This document shows, piece by piece, positions 1-5,212 of a DNA stretch of 5,345 bases. The notes beneath the pieces were generated by a model. That model was given only the letters and a program-made list of their open reading frames with translations. It was not told the origin of the DNA and did no database searches. Each line of letters starts with the position of its first letter. Position 1 is the stretch's first letter. This DNA comes from Thioalkalivibrio sp. (GTDB lineage: Bacteria > Pseudomonadota > Gammaproteobacteria > Ectothiorhodospirales > Ectothiorhodospiraceae): positions 1 through 5,345 of the forward strand of contig SLHN01000157.1 of assembly GCA_007136145.1 (NCBI GenBank), written 5' to 3'. The position numbers and the translations under genes are program-made.

Positions 1-445
1 ACGAGCGAGCATCAAATATACGAGTGCTGTCCGAACTCTCGTCGACGGATATGACGGGGGCATCGGCCTTTCCCAGACTCGCGAGAATCCGCCGCGCGGA
101 GGCCAGCAGATTGGCGCCTTCCGGCGTCGAAGCGTTGATCGCCGCCAACGGTAGCGCGGCCTCGCCGACGGTCAACTGACCGGGATCCCGAAGCATCGCG
201 CAGGCCCATCCGACGGCCCTCAGGATATCCGGAACCCGAACGTATCCGTCACCGTCAGCATCGATCAGTTCGAGTGTGCGCCGGTCGAACTCGAGACCGG
301 CGGTGGGGCAACCGAGAACTGACCAGAGCTTGGGATCCAGCTCGCCGAGATTGACCAGATCCTCACTCGTTTCCAGGCGGACCTGGTCGAACCCGCCAGA
401 GCGGAAGAAACGCCAGCGGTGTGGTAACGGTGCGACATCAGCCAT
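1..445 (-). CDS. Uncharacterised protein with EF-hand-like loop, N-terminal 148 residues (cut by window edge)
   Basis: The leftward frame from the ATG at 445-443 stays open to the window edge, giving 148 residues that begin MADVAPLPHRWRFF. A GGAGAGG ribosome site lies five bases before the ATG, so the start is well supported. Residues 62-73 (DADGDGYVRVPD) form a canonical EF-hand calcium loop: Asp at loop positions 1, 3 and 5, Gly at 6, a hydrophobic residue at 8 and Asp in place of the usual Glu at 12. No signal peptide is seen, so this part is probably cytoplasmic. The segment before the loop is rich in aromatic and charged residues and looks globular; the segment after it looks helical with many Ala and Leu. 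I have a general impression that proteins starting this way are long and uncharacterised, but I cannot name a family. Calcium binding is inferred from the loop alone. The gene is divergent from the phospholipase gene. Confidence in coding is high, in function low. Confidence 0.85.
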   Translation of the reverse strand, partial: MADVAPLPHRWRFFRSGGFDQVRLETSEDLVNLGELDPKLWSVLGCPTAGLEFDRRTLELIDADGDGYVRVPDILRAVGWACAMLRDPGQLTVGEAALPLAAINASTPEGANLLASARRILASLGKADAPVISVDESSDSTRIFDARS

Positions 446-481
446 GACATCCTCTCCACCATGACAGTCGGGCATTTCCAG

Positions 482-487
482 ATTACA
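482..487 (-). promoter_or_regulatory. Possible -10 element of the leftward EF-hand gene
   Basis: Read leftward, these bases are TGTAAT, five of six matches to the sigma-70 -10 consensus, placed about 37 bases before the ATG at 445. No convincing -35 hexamer lies 16-18 bases upstream, so this is a weak call. On the opposite strand ATGACA (461-466) followed after 17 bases by TACACC (484-489) is an equally weak candidate for the phospholipase gene. Confidence 0.2.
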
Positions 488-528
488 CCGGATTTCTGGA
501 CCCGCCGCATCATGAAGCGAACAATGAT

Positions 529-557
529 CTGGCAGCCCAAGACCGACAGGCTGCCAG
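529..557. promoter_or_regulatory. Nine-base-pair hairpin in the divergent spacer
   Basis: CTGGCAGCC (529-537) and GGCTGCCAG (549-557) are perfect inverted repeats around an 11-base loop. The dyad lies between the two divergent genes, about 60 bases before the phospholipase ATG. No T-run follows on either strand, so it is unlikely to be an intrinsic terminator. It could be an operator or a hairpin in the 5' leader of the phospholipase mRNA. Confidence 0.4.
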
Positions 558-561
558 GAGC

Positions 562-581
562 GGCCTGATTCCGACCAGGCC
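562..581. promoter_or_regulatory. Second hairpin in the divergent spacer
   Basis: GGCCTG (562-567) and CAGGCC (576-581) are perfect six-base inverted repeats around an eight-base loop. It starts four bases after the preceding nine-base-pair hairpin, so the two form a tandem pair just upstream of the phospholipase ribosome site. Confidence 0.3.
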
Positions 582-604
582 CCCAGAGCCACTTTTGTCG
601 TTAC

Positions 605-609
605 AGGGG
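605..609 (+). promoter_or_regulatory. Ribosome site that sets the phospholipase start
   Basis: AGGGG ends six bases before the ATG at 616. The frame could be extended to a TTG at 595, but that would place this site inside the coding region and leave the TTG without a ribosome site of its own. The ATG at 616 is therefore preferred. Confidence 0.6.
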
Positions 610-615
610 CAAACC

Positions 616-1545
616 ATGTCTCAGCAAGAAAACCCCGGGAATCGGGAACAACAGAAAACCGTGTCCCTGGTGCTTGGCTCGGGCGGTGCCCGGGGTCTGG
701 CCCACATCGGTGTGATCGAGGAACTCGAAGCCCGCGGGTACGTGATCCAGGCGATCTCGGGAAGCTCGATGGGGGCGCTGGTTGGGGGAATTCATGCGCT
801 TGGGAAGCTCGATGTATACCGAGAGTGGGTCAAGGGATTGAGTCAGCGTGACGTTATCAGCCTGCTCGACTGGTCCTTTTCGGGTGGCGGCATAATCCGC
901 GGAAACAAACTGATACGAAAACTGAAGCATCTCGTTGGCGAGAGCGACATCGAGGAACTGCCCATCAGTTACACTGCCGTCGCAGTGGACATCGATCGCG
1001 GCAAGGAAGTCTGGATGAGTGACGGGTCTCTTTTCGATGCCATTCGTGCATCGATTGCGATACCGGCGGTGTTCGCACCCCACTCTTACCGCGGGCGCAC
1101 CCTGGTGGATGGCGGGCTCCTGAACCCGGTACCAGTGGCCCCGACACTGCGCACGCTGACCGATCTGACTATTGTCGTCGACGTGAACGGCCCGGCTTCA
1201 GAGGCTACCTCGGAGAACAACAATGACGACGACGGAGAATCCAGTCTCATGCGTCGAATGATCAAGTACGTGGAATCGCTGGATATCACCGGCTCCACCG
1301 CCGCGGAGGGTCTGGCCCTTTCGGAGGTGCTGATGCGTTCACTGGAAACGATGCAGGCTGCCCTGACCCGGCATCATCTCGCTGTGTTCCGCCCCGACAT
1401 GGTCATCAGCGTTCCCAAGAATGCCTGCATGGTGCATGAGTTCTACCGTGCGGGACCGATAATCGAACTGGGTCGGGCCCTGGCACGTGAGCAACTGGAA
1501 GCGATGTCAAGAACCAAAACTGACGCTTCGGGGCAGCCGTCCTGA
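616..1545 (+). CDS. Patatin-like phospholipase, RssA type
   Basis: The 309-residue product has all parts of a patatin active site. The oxyanion-hole motif GSGGARG is at residues 21-27. The nucleophile elbow G-S-S-M-G is at 49-53 with Ser51 as nucleophile. The second dyad member is Asp165 in the D-G-G motif at 165-167, followed by LLNPVP as is usual in the family. Patatins use a Ser-Asp dyad to hydrolyse acyl esters of membrane lipids; the actual substrate is not evident. The length fits the short bacterial RssA/YchK-type members. No signal peptide or membrane segment is seen, so it is probably cytoplasmic or peripheral to the inner membrane. Residues 196-210 form an acidic, Asn/Asp-rich stretch that looks like a disordered surface loop, and the last dozen residues are a polar tail. 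The membrane-protein gene follows after 90 bases in the same direction and may be cotranscribed. Family assignment is secure; physiological role is open. Confidence 0.95.
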   Translation: MSQQENPGNREQQKTVSLVLGSGGARGLAHIGVIEELEARGYVIQAISGSSMGALVGGIHALGKLDVYREWVKGLSQRDVISLLDWSFSGGGIIRGNKLIRKLKHLVGESDIEELPISYTAVAVDIDRGKEVWMSDGSLFDAIRASIAIPAVFAPHSYRGRTLVDGGLLNPVPVAPTLRTLTDLTIVVDVNGPASEATSENNNDDDGESSLMRRMIKYVESLDITGSTAAEGLALSEVLMRSLETMQAALTRHHLAVFRPDMVISVPKNACMVHEFYRAGPIIELGRALAREQLEAMSRTKTDASGQPS

Positions 1546-1635
1546 CACTGCACGGTTATGGCACGATTGCACCCGTGTCAAGCACATCACCCCCTTGCGG
1601 ATCCCTGCGCTCGCAAGCTAACGAGGTAATCAAAC

Positions 1636-2007
1636 ATGACTGAAATGAAACCCCGAACAGGGGCACCATCCGGTAGTGGTCTCGTGGGTCTGTTCTTCGC
1701 GGTGCTGCTCATCACGGCGCTCTATGTCGGCGGCGAGTGGCTCATCACTCAGCAGGTGAAGACCGCCCTGACCGACATCCTGCGGCAGGATACCAGCGCC
1801 CAGGTCGAAGTCGAATCGGTTGGACTGGACGGGTGGCTACTCAGCGGCAGCCGCTCGGGCAAGGCGGTGGTACTGCTGCCCTCCGAAGAACGTGTCCCGG
1901 TGACTTTCTCGATGGTTGGAAACCCGGTCACCGGCGCGACAATCACTGTCGAAGGAGACCAGCTGCTGAGATTACGCCTTCGTGAATGGTTCGGGAGTTT
2001 CCTCTGA
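1636..2007 (+). CDS. Small single-pass membrane-anchored protein of unknown function
   Basis: The product has 123 residues. The ATG is preceded by GAGGT (1623-1627) at eight bases. After a short polar start, residues 15-37 form a hydrophobic segment (GLVGLFFAVLLITALYVGG) that reads as an uncleaved membrane anchor; there is no clear signal-peptidase site. Residues 38-53 look like an amphipathic helix. From about residue 55 on, alternating polar and hydrophobic residues suggest a small beta-rich domain, probably outside the cytoplasmic membrane. I recognise no catalytic motif, cysteine pair or named family. The gene lies 90 bases after the phospholipase gene on the same strand with no T-rich terminator between, so cotranscription is plausible. 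The 3' end is followed by the unusual leader region of the diguanylate cyclase gene. Coding status is well supported by the ribosome site and the hydrophobic pattern; function is unknown. Confidence 0.8.
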   Translation: MTEMKPRTGAPSGSGLVGLFFAVLLITALYVGGEWLITQQVKTALTDILRQDTSAQVEVESVGLDGWLLSGSRSGKAVVLLPSEERVPVTFSMVGNPVTGATITVEGDQLLRLRLREWFGSFL

Positions 2008-2087
2008 ATACTGAGCTGACCACAGCCAATACCCGTTTCGGTCTCATGCCCTTGTTCCCGCCGGAATATCCACGCGGGAGAAGGAAA

Positions 2088-2153
2088 ATGGACTACTATT
2101 TCAGGAAAGGCGCATCGCCATTCAAGAGGCACTCGGCCGCTTGGCAACGTTAA
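2088..2153 (+). CDS. Possible 21-residue upstream ORF or 5' end of a decayed small gene
   Basis: ATG at 2088 is preceded by a purine-rich AGAAGGA (2079-2085), a good ribosome site although close to the start. The frame encodes MDYYFRKGASPFKRHSAAWQR and ends at TAA 2151-2153. The peptide is basic and aromatic, with no membrane segment. A seven-pair stem (2055-2061 with 2074-2080, one G-U pair) lies immediately upstream and overlaps the beginning of the ribosome site. After the TAA the same frame stays open to TGA 2349-2351, which shares GTGA with the preferred start of the diguanylate cyclase. It could therefore be a leader peptide, the start of a small gene broken by a stop codon, or chance. 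A one-base shift in the T-run at 2099-2101 would instead join the ATG to a plausible-looking frame (FQERRIAIQEALGRLATLN). Confidence 0.3.
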   Translation: MDYYFRKGASPFKRHSAAWQR

Positions 2154-2347
2154 ACACGGGGCTTCGGCTCGGGGGTCCACGAGCCTGGAAACCTGTCGGA
2201 CCAAGGTGCCCATGGCGAGCCGAGCTTTATCCCCGGCGCGGCAGGAGCAGCCCATGTCCGACAGATTCCCAGGTGGATCAGTACGATAATCGGGGCACGG
2301 TGTCTTCGCTTCGGCACGGACCGTGCCATCCAGAGACGGCAGAGGAT
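2154..2347 (+). promoter_or_regulatory. Gene-poor leader of the diguanylate cyclase gene with an 18-base-arm inverted repeat
   Basis: The cyclase frame is open leftward to a TTG at 2141, but its reading here is rich in Arg, Pro, Cys and Trp and does not look like protein, so I treat the stretch as untranslated. CCTGGAAACCTGTCGGAC (2184-2201) pairs with GTCCGACAGATTCCCAGG (2256-2273) at 16 of 18 positions, enclosing 54 bases. A smaller hairpin, GGCTCG (2166-2171) with CGAGCC (2180-2185), precedes it and competes for two bases of its arm; GGCTCG could also pair with CGAGCC at 2216-2221. I do not recognise a known riboswitch, including the c-di-GMP classes. An alternative reading is a degenerate small gene (see the short ORF at 2088). 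Confidence 0.4.
2294..2327 (+). repeat. Repeated GGCACGG with inverted CCGTGCC: alternative hairpins
   Basis: GGCACGG occurs at 2294-2300 and again at 2313-2319, and its complement CCGTGCC at 2321-2327. The last block can pair with the near copy (six pairs and a three-base loop) or with the far copy (seven pairs and a 20-base loop), but not both. It ends about 20 bases before the preferred GTG start of the cyclase. There is no T-run, so neither form is an intrinsic terminator. Confidence 0.35.
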
Positions 2348-3451
2348 GTGAAACAGACGCGCAAGGACAAGGGTTTCCTGAGCACCGGCATACCCAGACG
2401 TCTGCAGGGCCCCGACGCCGAACAGGTCGAATTGCGGGGCTTCAACCGCACACTGGCGGAAATGCAGTGGCTGCTGCTGGCCCTGATCCTGGTATATCTC
2501 GCAATGCCAGCCGCGAACGTCGATGTGCTCGCCATCGCCGTCGCCTGCGGTGCTTTTGCATTGATGATCATTGGCTTCCGTTACTTCAACCTGTTCACGG
2601 ACGAGGCCAGGTGGAAGCTCCTGGTCGAGACGCTGGCCATGATCGGCCTGATCGCCTTTGTAATCTGGCAGGTTGGCGAACCGCGCAGCCCCTTGATGAA
2701 CCTTTATCTGGTACCCATCGTGTTCTCGGCCCTGACGCTGGGCAGGCGCGTGACTCTGGCCATTGTCGCACTGATCTCTCTCCTCTACCTGATCGCGGTA
2801 TTCACATCTCCTGACGGGGCGCCGGGTAGCTTCGAGACTTTCGGAGTCACGATGTTCCATCTTGCGCCATTCGTTCTGGTGGCCTACCTGACATCAATGA
2901 TCGCGGCCAACATGAACATTGCCCGCAAATTCCTGCAGGATCTCTCGGAAACCGACGGTATGACCGGCCTTTCAAACATGCGGGCCTTCCACAGGGCGAT
3001 GGCGCGCATCACGGCACGCGCGAAGCGGGAAGGAGCCGAGTGGAGCGTGATGATGATCGACACTGATCACCTCAAGGACATCAACGACCGATACGGCCAT
3101 GACGCGGGGAATGAACTGCTCCTGCGCATGGTGGAAGCCATGCGGAAGGCGCTGCGGGGCTATGACCTGATCGCCCGATACGGGGGGGACGAATTCGTCG
3201 TGCTGCTTCCGAACACCGGAGAGGAGGTCGCCGGCGAGGTTGCGGAAAGGGTCCGCCGCGCAATCGAGAACACAACCATCGAAGTCAACGGCAAGCGCGT
3301 CTCGTCGACTGTGAGCATCGGATTTGCCACATACCCGGCGGCGACCCGCGACGCCGAACAGGTGATCGAAATAGCGGATCAGGCGATGTACTCAAGCAAG
3401 AATGCGGGGCGAAATCGCGTCACCGGCCGCAATCGCATGACAGAACACTGA
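2348..3451 (+). CDS. Membrane-bound diguanylate cyclase (GGDEF domain)
   Basis: With the GTG at 2348 the product has 367 residues. It would make c-di-GMP from two GTP at the cytoplasmic face of the inner membrane. Residues 1-38 are polar; about six hydrophobic segments follow (roughly 40-56, 57-78, 92-109, 117-131, 135-153, 167-190). The GGDEF domain fills 200-360: D-G-M-T-G-L at 203-208, the metal and substrate region D-T-D-H-L-K-D-I-N-D from 238, and R-Y-G-G-D-E-F at 277-283. All catalytic signature residues are intact. R270-x-x-D273, spaced as in PleD, is a complete inhibitory I-site, so product feedback is expected. No EAL domain, PAS domain or known sensor fold is evident; the membrane part is presumably the sensor. 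The start is uncertain: GTG 2348 has AGAGG only two bases away, TTG 2432 has AGG five bases upstream, and ATG 2462 would begin just before the first helix. The long leader suggests separate regulation from the upstream genes. Confidence 0.95.
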   Translation: MKQTRKDKGFLSTGIPRRLQGPDAEQVELRGFNRTLAEMQWLLLALILVYLAMPAANVDVLAIAVACGAFALMIIGFRYFNLFTDEARWKLLVETLAMIGLIAFVIWQVGEPRSPLMNLYLVPIVFSALTLGRRVTLAIVALISLLYLIAVFTSPDGAPGSFETFGVTMFHLAPFVLVAYLTSMIAANMNIARKFLQDLSETDGMTGLSNMRAFHRAMARITARAKREGAEWSVMMIDTDHLKDINDRYGHDAGNELLLRMVEAMRKALRGYDLIARYGGDEFVVLLPNTGEEVAGEVAERVRRAIENTTIEVNGKRVSSTVSIGFATYPAATRDAEQVIEIADQAMYSSKNAGRNRVTGRNRMTEH

Positions 3452-3500
3452 CTGTCTTCGCCCCGCGAGCCACCCCCGAACTGCAAACGATCCAATGTCG

Positions 3501-3528
3501 GGTGCCAATGAGGCAGCCGAATCGCGCC
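3501..3528. repeat. Degenerate copy of the palindromic intergenic unit
   Basis: The 28 bases share with the clear unit at 4851-4879 the blocks GGTGCC, TGAGGC, AGCCGAA and CGC-CC in the same order, with small gaps between them. The outer blocks GGTGC/GCGCC and the inner GGC/GCC keep a hairpin-like arrangement, with some mismatches. It lies in the 235-base spacer after the cyclase gene, which holds no gene that I can support. Confidence 0.4.
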
Positions 3529-3579
3529 GCTCGAGGCCCGAGAGCAAGCCAGCGACGAGATCATCTACTTCACGATTAG

Positions 3580-3608
3580 TTCACATTCCCGTGACGTGTG
3601 CGTAACAC
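3580..3608 (+). promoter_or_regulatory. Weak sigma-70 promoter candidate for the sulfotransferase gene
   Basis: TTCACA (3580-3585, five of six to consensus) and TAACAC (3603-3608, three of six) are separated by exactly 17 bases. It would leave a leader of about 70 bases. A five-pair hairpin, CGTGT (3595-3599) with ACACG (3605-3609), overlaps the -10 region and could be an operator or coincidence. Confidence 0.3.
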
Positions 3609-3673
3609 GCGCCTCCGTATCTTTGCCATCGCGAGCTCGGTTCCAGCCGAACGGTCCCGAGGCAAGGACACCC

Positions 3674-3679
3674 AGGAGG
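3674..3679 (+). promoter_or_regulatory. Consensus ribosome site of the sulfotransferase gene
   Basis: AGGAGG is a perfect anti-16S match ending seven bases before the ATG at 3687. It fixes the start and implies efficient translation. Confidence 0.8.
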
Positions 3680-3686
3680 CGAGGCC

Positions 3687-4793
3687 ATGGTGGCGACTCT
3701 GCATTTCTTCCGCGAGAATGCGCGCGACAGCAATTTCAATATTCGCTACCGGCCCAGACAAGTTGTCCGCGGCCAAGACAGCCGACCCCGCGTCATTCTG
3801 CATATCGGTCTCCACAAGACCGGTACCCGTTACCTGCAACGGGAGGTCTTCGGCCAATTGGATCCGACGCTATACAACGTTAACCCGGAATCAGTCTGGT
3901 TGCCCCTGCGGCAGGCGGTCCGCCGTTGCAATGACACACTCGCCCGCGAGGCAGCGCGGGAGGCCGTGCGGCAGTGGCGTTATTCCGGCGACGGTCGCTC
4001 GCTGATCATCTCGGAACCACACATCAGCGGCGACATGTACGGCAACCACCACGACTTTGCCGAAAACGCCGCTCTGATGCGAGAACTCTTTCCAGAGGCC
4101 CGCATCCTCTACTTCGTCCGAGATCAGGCGGATTGGCTGCAGTCCGCGTACCGACAACAACTGGTGAAGGGCGGTAGCGTTCCTCCGCATGTCTTTCTGA
4201 ACCACTATGACGGCGCCTTCGTACCCCGGCCCGACCGATGGGTATACGGTGCCCGAACGGTGGAAGCGCTCAACCAGAGATTCCTGGCCATCTACAACAT
4301 CTACAGGGACTTGTTCGGTGAAGAGCGCGTGGATCTGGTGCGTCAGGAGGATCTTCGCGGGCACCCCGAGGTTGTGAAGGCACGGATCGCGAACATTCTG
4401 GGCCTGACTGCCCTGCCCGAGGTGCGTCGCGAAAAAACCCAGAACCGCAGCTATTCAGCCCTGGCCATCCAGATTTTCCATCCCGGGACACGGCAGTACC
4501 GACCCACTCCGACCGCGGATGACCTCGGGCACCGACCGAGTCGTCATCGCAAGGCCTTGCGGCCCCTTAAACGCCTCCGTCGCCTGTTCATCCAGCACGT
4601 CTTCGACAAATTAATCTATCGCGACTGGGATCTGCTCGGTGCGGACGCGATGCGCGAGCGGATCAAGGCCCATTATGCCGAGGAAAACAGGGAAATCGCG
4701 CGCATCGCCGGCATAACCCTCGCGCGTACCCGGCCGGCCCGATTCAGCACGGGTCAAGCACCCGCCTTGACCATCGATACGCAAGCGATCTGA
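3687..4793 (+). CDS. PAPS-dependent sulfotransferase family protein
   Basis: The product has 368 residues. Residues 36-47 (VILHIGLHKTGT) are the 5'-phosphosulfate loop of sulfotransferases, with Lys44 the key residue. ILYFVRDQADWLQSAYRQ (140-157) is the 3'-phosphate site, with Arg145 and Ser153 in the expected places. LIISEPH (106-112) fits the strand that often supplies a Ser/Glu near the substrate. Such enzymes move a sulfuryl group from PAPS to a hydroxyl or amine of a carbohydrate, lipid or small molecule; the acceptor cannot be read from the sequence. No signal peptide or membrane segment is present, so it is probably cytoplasmic. There is a 34-residue polar N-terminal extension before the PAPS loop, and residues 282-300 are strongly basic, which might favour a membrane or anionic substrate. 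No PAPS synthesis, glycosyltransferase or polysaccharide gene flanks it, so it appears to be a single-gene unit, with its own ribosome site and possible promoter. Family call is firm; substrate unknown. Confidence 0.88.
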   Translation: MVATLHFFRENARDSNFNIRYRPRQVVRGQDSRPRVILHIGLHKTGTRYLQREVFGQLDPTLYNVNPESVWLPLRQAVRRCNDTLAREAAREAVRQWRYSGDGRSLIISEPHISGDMYGNHHDFAENAALMRELFPEARILYFVRDQADWLQSAYRQQLVKGGSVPPHVFLNHYDGAFVPRPDRWVYGARTVEALNQRFLAIYNIYRDLFGEERVDLVRQEDLRGHPEVVKARIANILGLTALPEVRREKTQNRSYSALAIQIFHPGTRQYRPTPTADDLGHRPSRHRKALRPLKRLRRLFIQHVFDKLIYRDWDLLGADAMRERIKAHYAEENREIARIAGITLARTRPARFSTGQAPALTIDTQAI

Positions 4794-4806
4794 CGGCCAT
4801 GGCCAT

Positions 4807-4912
4807 ACGAGCCAAGCCCGAAAAATGAGCGACGTAGCGACGTAACGCAGGGTGCCGTGAGGCGCAGCCGAACCGCACCGGGGGGGAGCCCCCGGGCTGG
4901 CGATGGGCTCGT
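4807..4912. repeat. Palindromic element filling the gap between convergent genes
   Basis: The ends are inverted repeats: ACGAGCC (4807-4813) with GGCTCGT (4906-4912), then AGCCC (4815-4819) with GGGCT (4894-4898). Inside are a tandem GCGACGTA (4829-4836, 4837-4844), an imperfect hairpin GGTGC/GCACC (4851-4879) with an inner GGC/GCC stem, and a very GC-rich hairpin (4878-4895). It starts 13 bases after the sulfotransferase stop and ends three bases before the stop of the leftward gene. It encodes nothing. It looks like a REP- or MITE-like intergenic element and could also shield the two convergent transcripts from each other. Confidence 0.6.
4878..4895. terminator. GC-rich hairpin between convergent stops, possible bidirectional terminator
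   Basis: CCGGGGG (4878-4884) pairs with CCCCCGG (4889-4895) around the loop GGAG. The stem is very stable and lies between two convergent stop codons. No T-run follows directly on either strand, so it is not a textbook intrinsic terminator; it might act as an mRNA 3'-end stabiliser or a transcription barrier. Confidence 0.3.
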
Positions 4913-4915
4913 GTC

Positions 4916-5212
4916 TCAGGGGTCGCCGGGACGCCAGACGCCGGCGGCTTCCTGGGGCGGCTGGGCCGGGGGCGAGGACTGATTGCGGCTGTCGATATCG
5001 TCGAACACCGACGCAGTGAACTGTGCCAACTGGGAGAGATAATCCTTGCGTTGGGCGACCGGCTCCGGCATCTGCGCGACCAGAAAGCCGATGACCGCCG
5101 CCAGATACTGAACACCAACGATGGGTTCGCGGGCGCGGGGATCTGCTTCAACCAGCACATTCTGCAGCTTTTCGATCAGTTCGCCAGACAATTGCAGGGC
5201 GTCGTCGCTCAT
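4916..5212 (-). CDS. Small helical protein of unknown function (98 residues)
   Basis: The leftward frame gives MSDDALQLSGELIEKLQNVL and so on to residue 98. Residues 5-22, 32-48 and 53-73 have the hydrophobic spacing of three amphipathic helices; the middle one (IVGVQYLAAVIGFLVAQM) is apolar but short and mixed enough to be a core helix rather than a clear membrane span. From about residue 74 the chain is rich in Pro, Gln and Ser and looks disordered. No cysteine, catalytic motif or DNA-binding motif is evident and I recognise no family. A frame on the same strand covering 4744-5160 is longer but reads as Arg, Ser, Cys and Trp-rich noise. The ATG at 5212 has no close ribosome site: AAGG lies ten bases away, and CCTCCCC, complementary to ribosome sites, stands between. 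The gene converges on the sulfotransferase gene across the palindromic element. Coding is likely; function unknown. Confidence 0.7.
   Translation of the reverse strand: MSDDALQLSGELIEKLQNVLVEADPRAREPIVGVQYLAAVIGFLVAQMPEPVAQRKDYLSQLAQFTASVFDDIDSRNQSSPPAQPPQEAAGVWRPGDP

Noticed and set aside
265..540. Leftward 91-residue ORF at the divergent spacer
   Set aside because: It overlaps the EF-hand gene in another frame; the frame starting at 445 has the better-placed ribosome site and protein-like composition.
1559..1570. Sigma-54-like promoter (TGGCACG followed by TTGC) before the small membrane protein gene
   Set aside because: The GG and GC doublets are separated by seven bases instead of the required ten, so the two halves would not fit the sigma factor.
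1594..1617. Hairpin CTTGCG/CGCAAG as a terminator after the phospholipase gene
   Set aside because: Only six pairs with a 12-base loop and no T-run; it ends right before the next ribosome site.
2141..2347. Extension of the cyclase reading frame leftward to TTG 2141
   Set aside because: The 69 extra residues are rich in Arg, Pro, Cys and Trp, third-position GC falls to about 59%, and TTG 2141 lacks a close ribosome site.
2154..2347. Known c-di-GMP riboswitch controlling the cyclase
   Set aside because: I could not find the conserved core of either c-di-GMP riboswitch class in the leader; the structure seen is different.
2150..2860. Long leftward ORF opposite the cyclase gene
   Set aside because: It is antisense to a clear membrane/GGDEF coding region and its translation is full of Gln, Arg and His with no fold-like pattern; it mirrors the codon bias of the real gene.
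3891..4364. Leftward 157-residue ORF opposite the sulfotransferase gene
   Set aside because: It is antisense to conserved sulfotransferase motifs and has no ribosome site or recognisable feature.
4829..4844. Tandem GCGACGTA as a start of a CRISPR or iteron array
   Set aside because: There are only two copies with no spacers, and they lie inside the palindromic element.
4744..5160. Leftward 138-residue ORF across the convergent gap
   Set aside because: It overlaps the 98-residue gene and the palindromic element; its composition (Arg, Ser, Trp, Cys, Pro) is typical of an out-of-frame reading.
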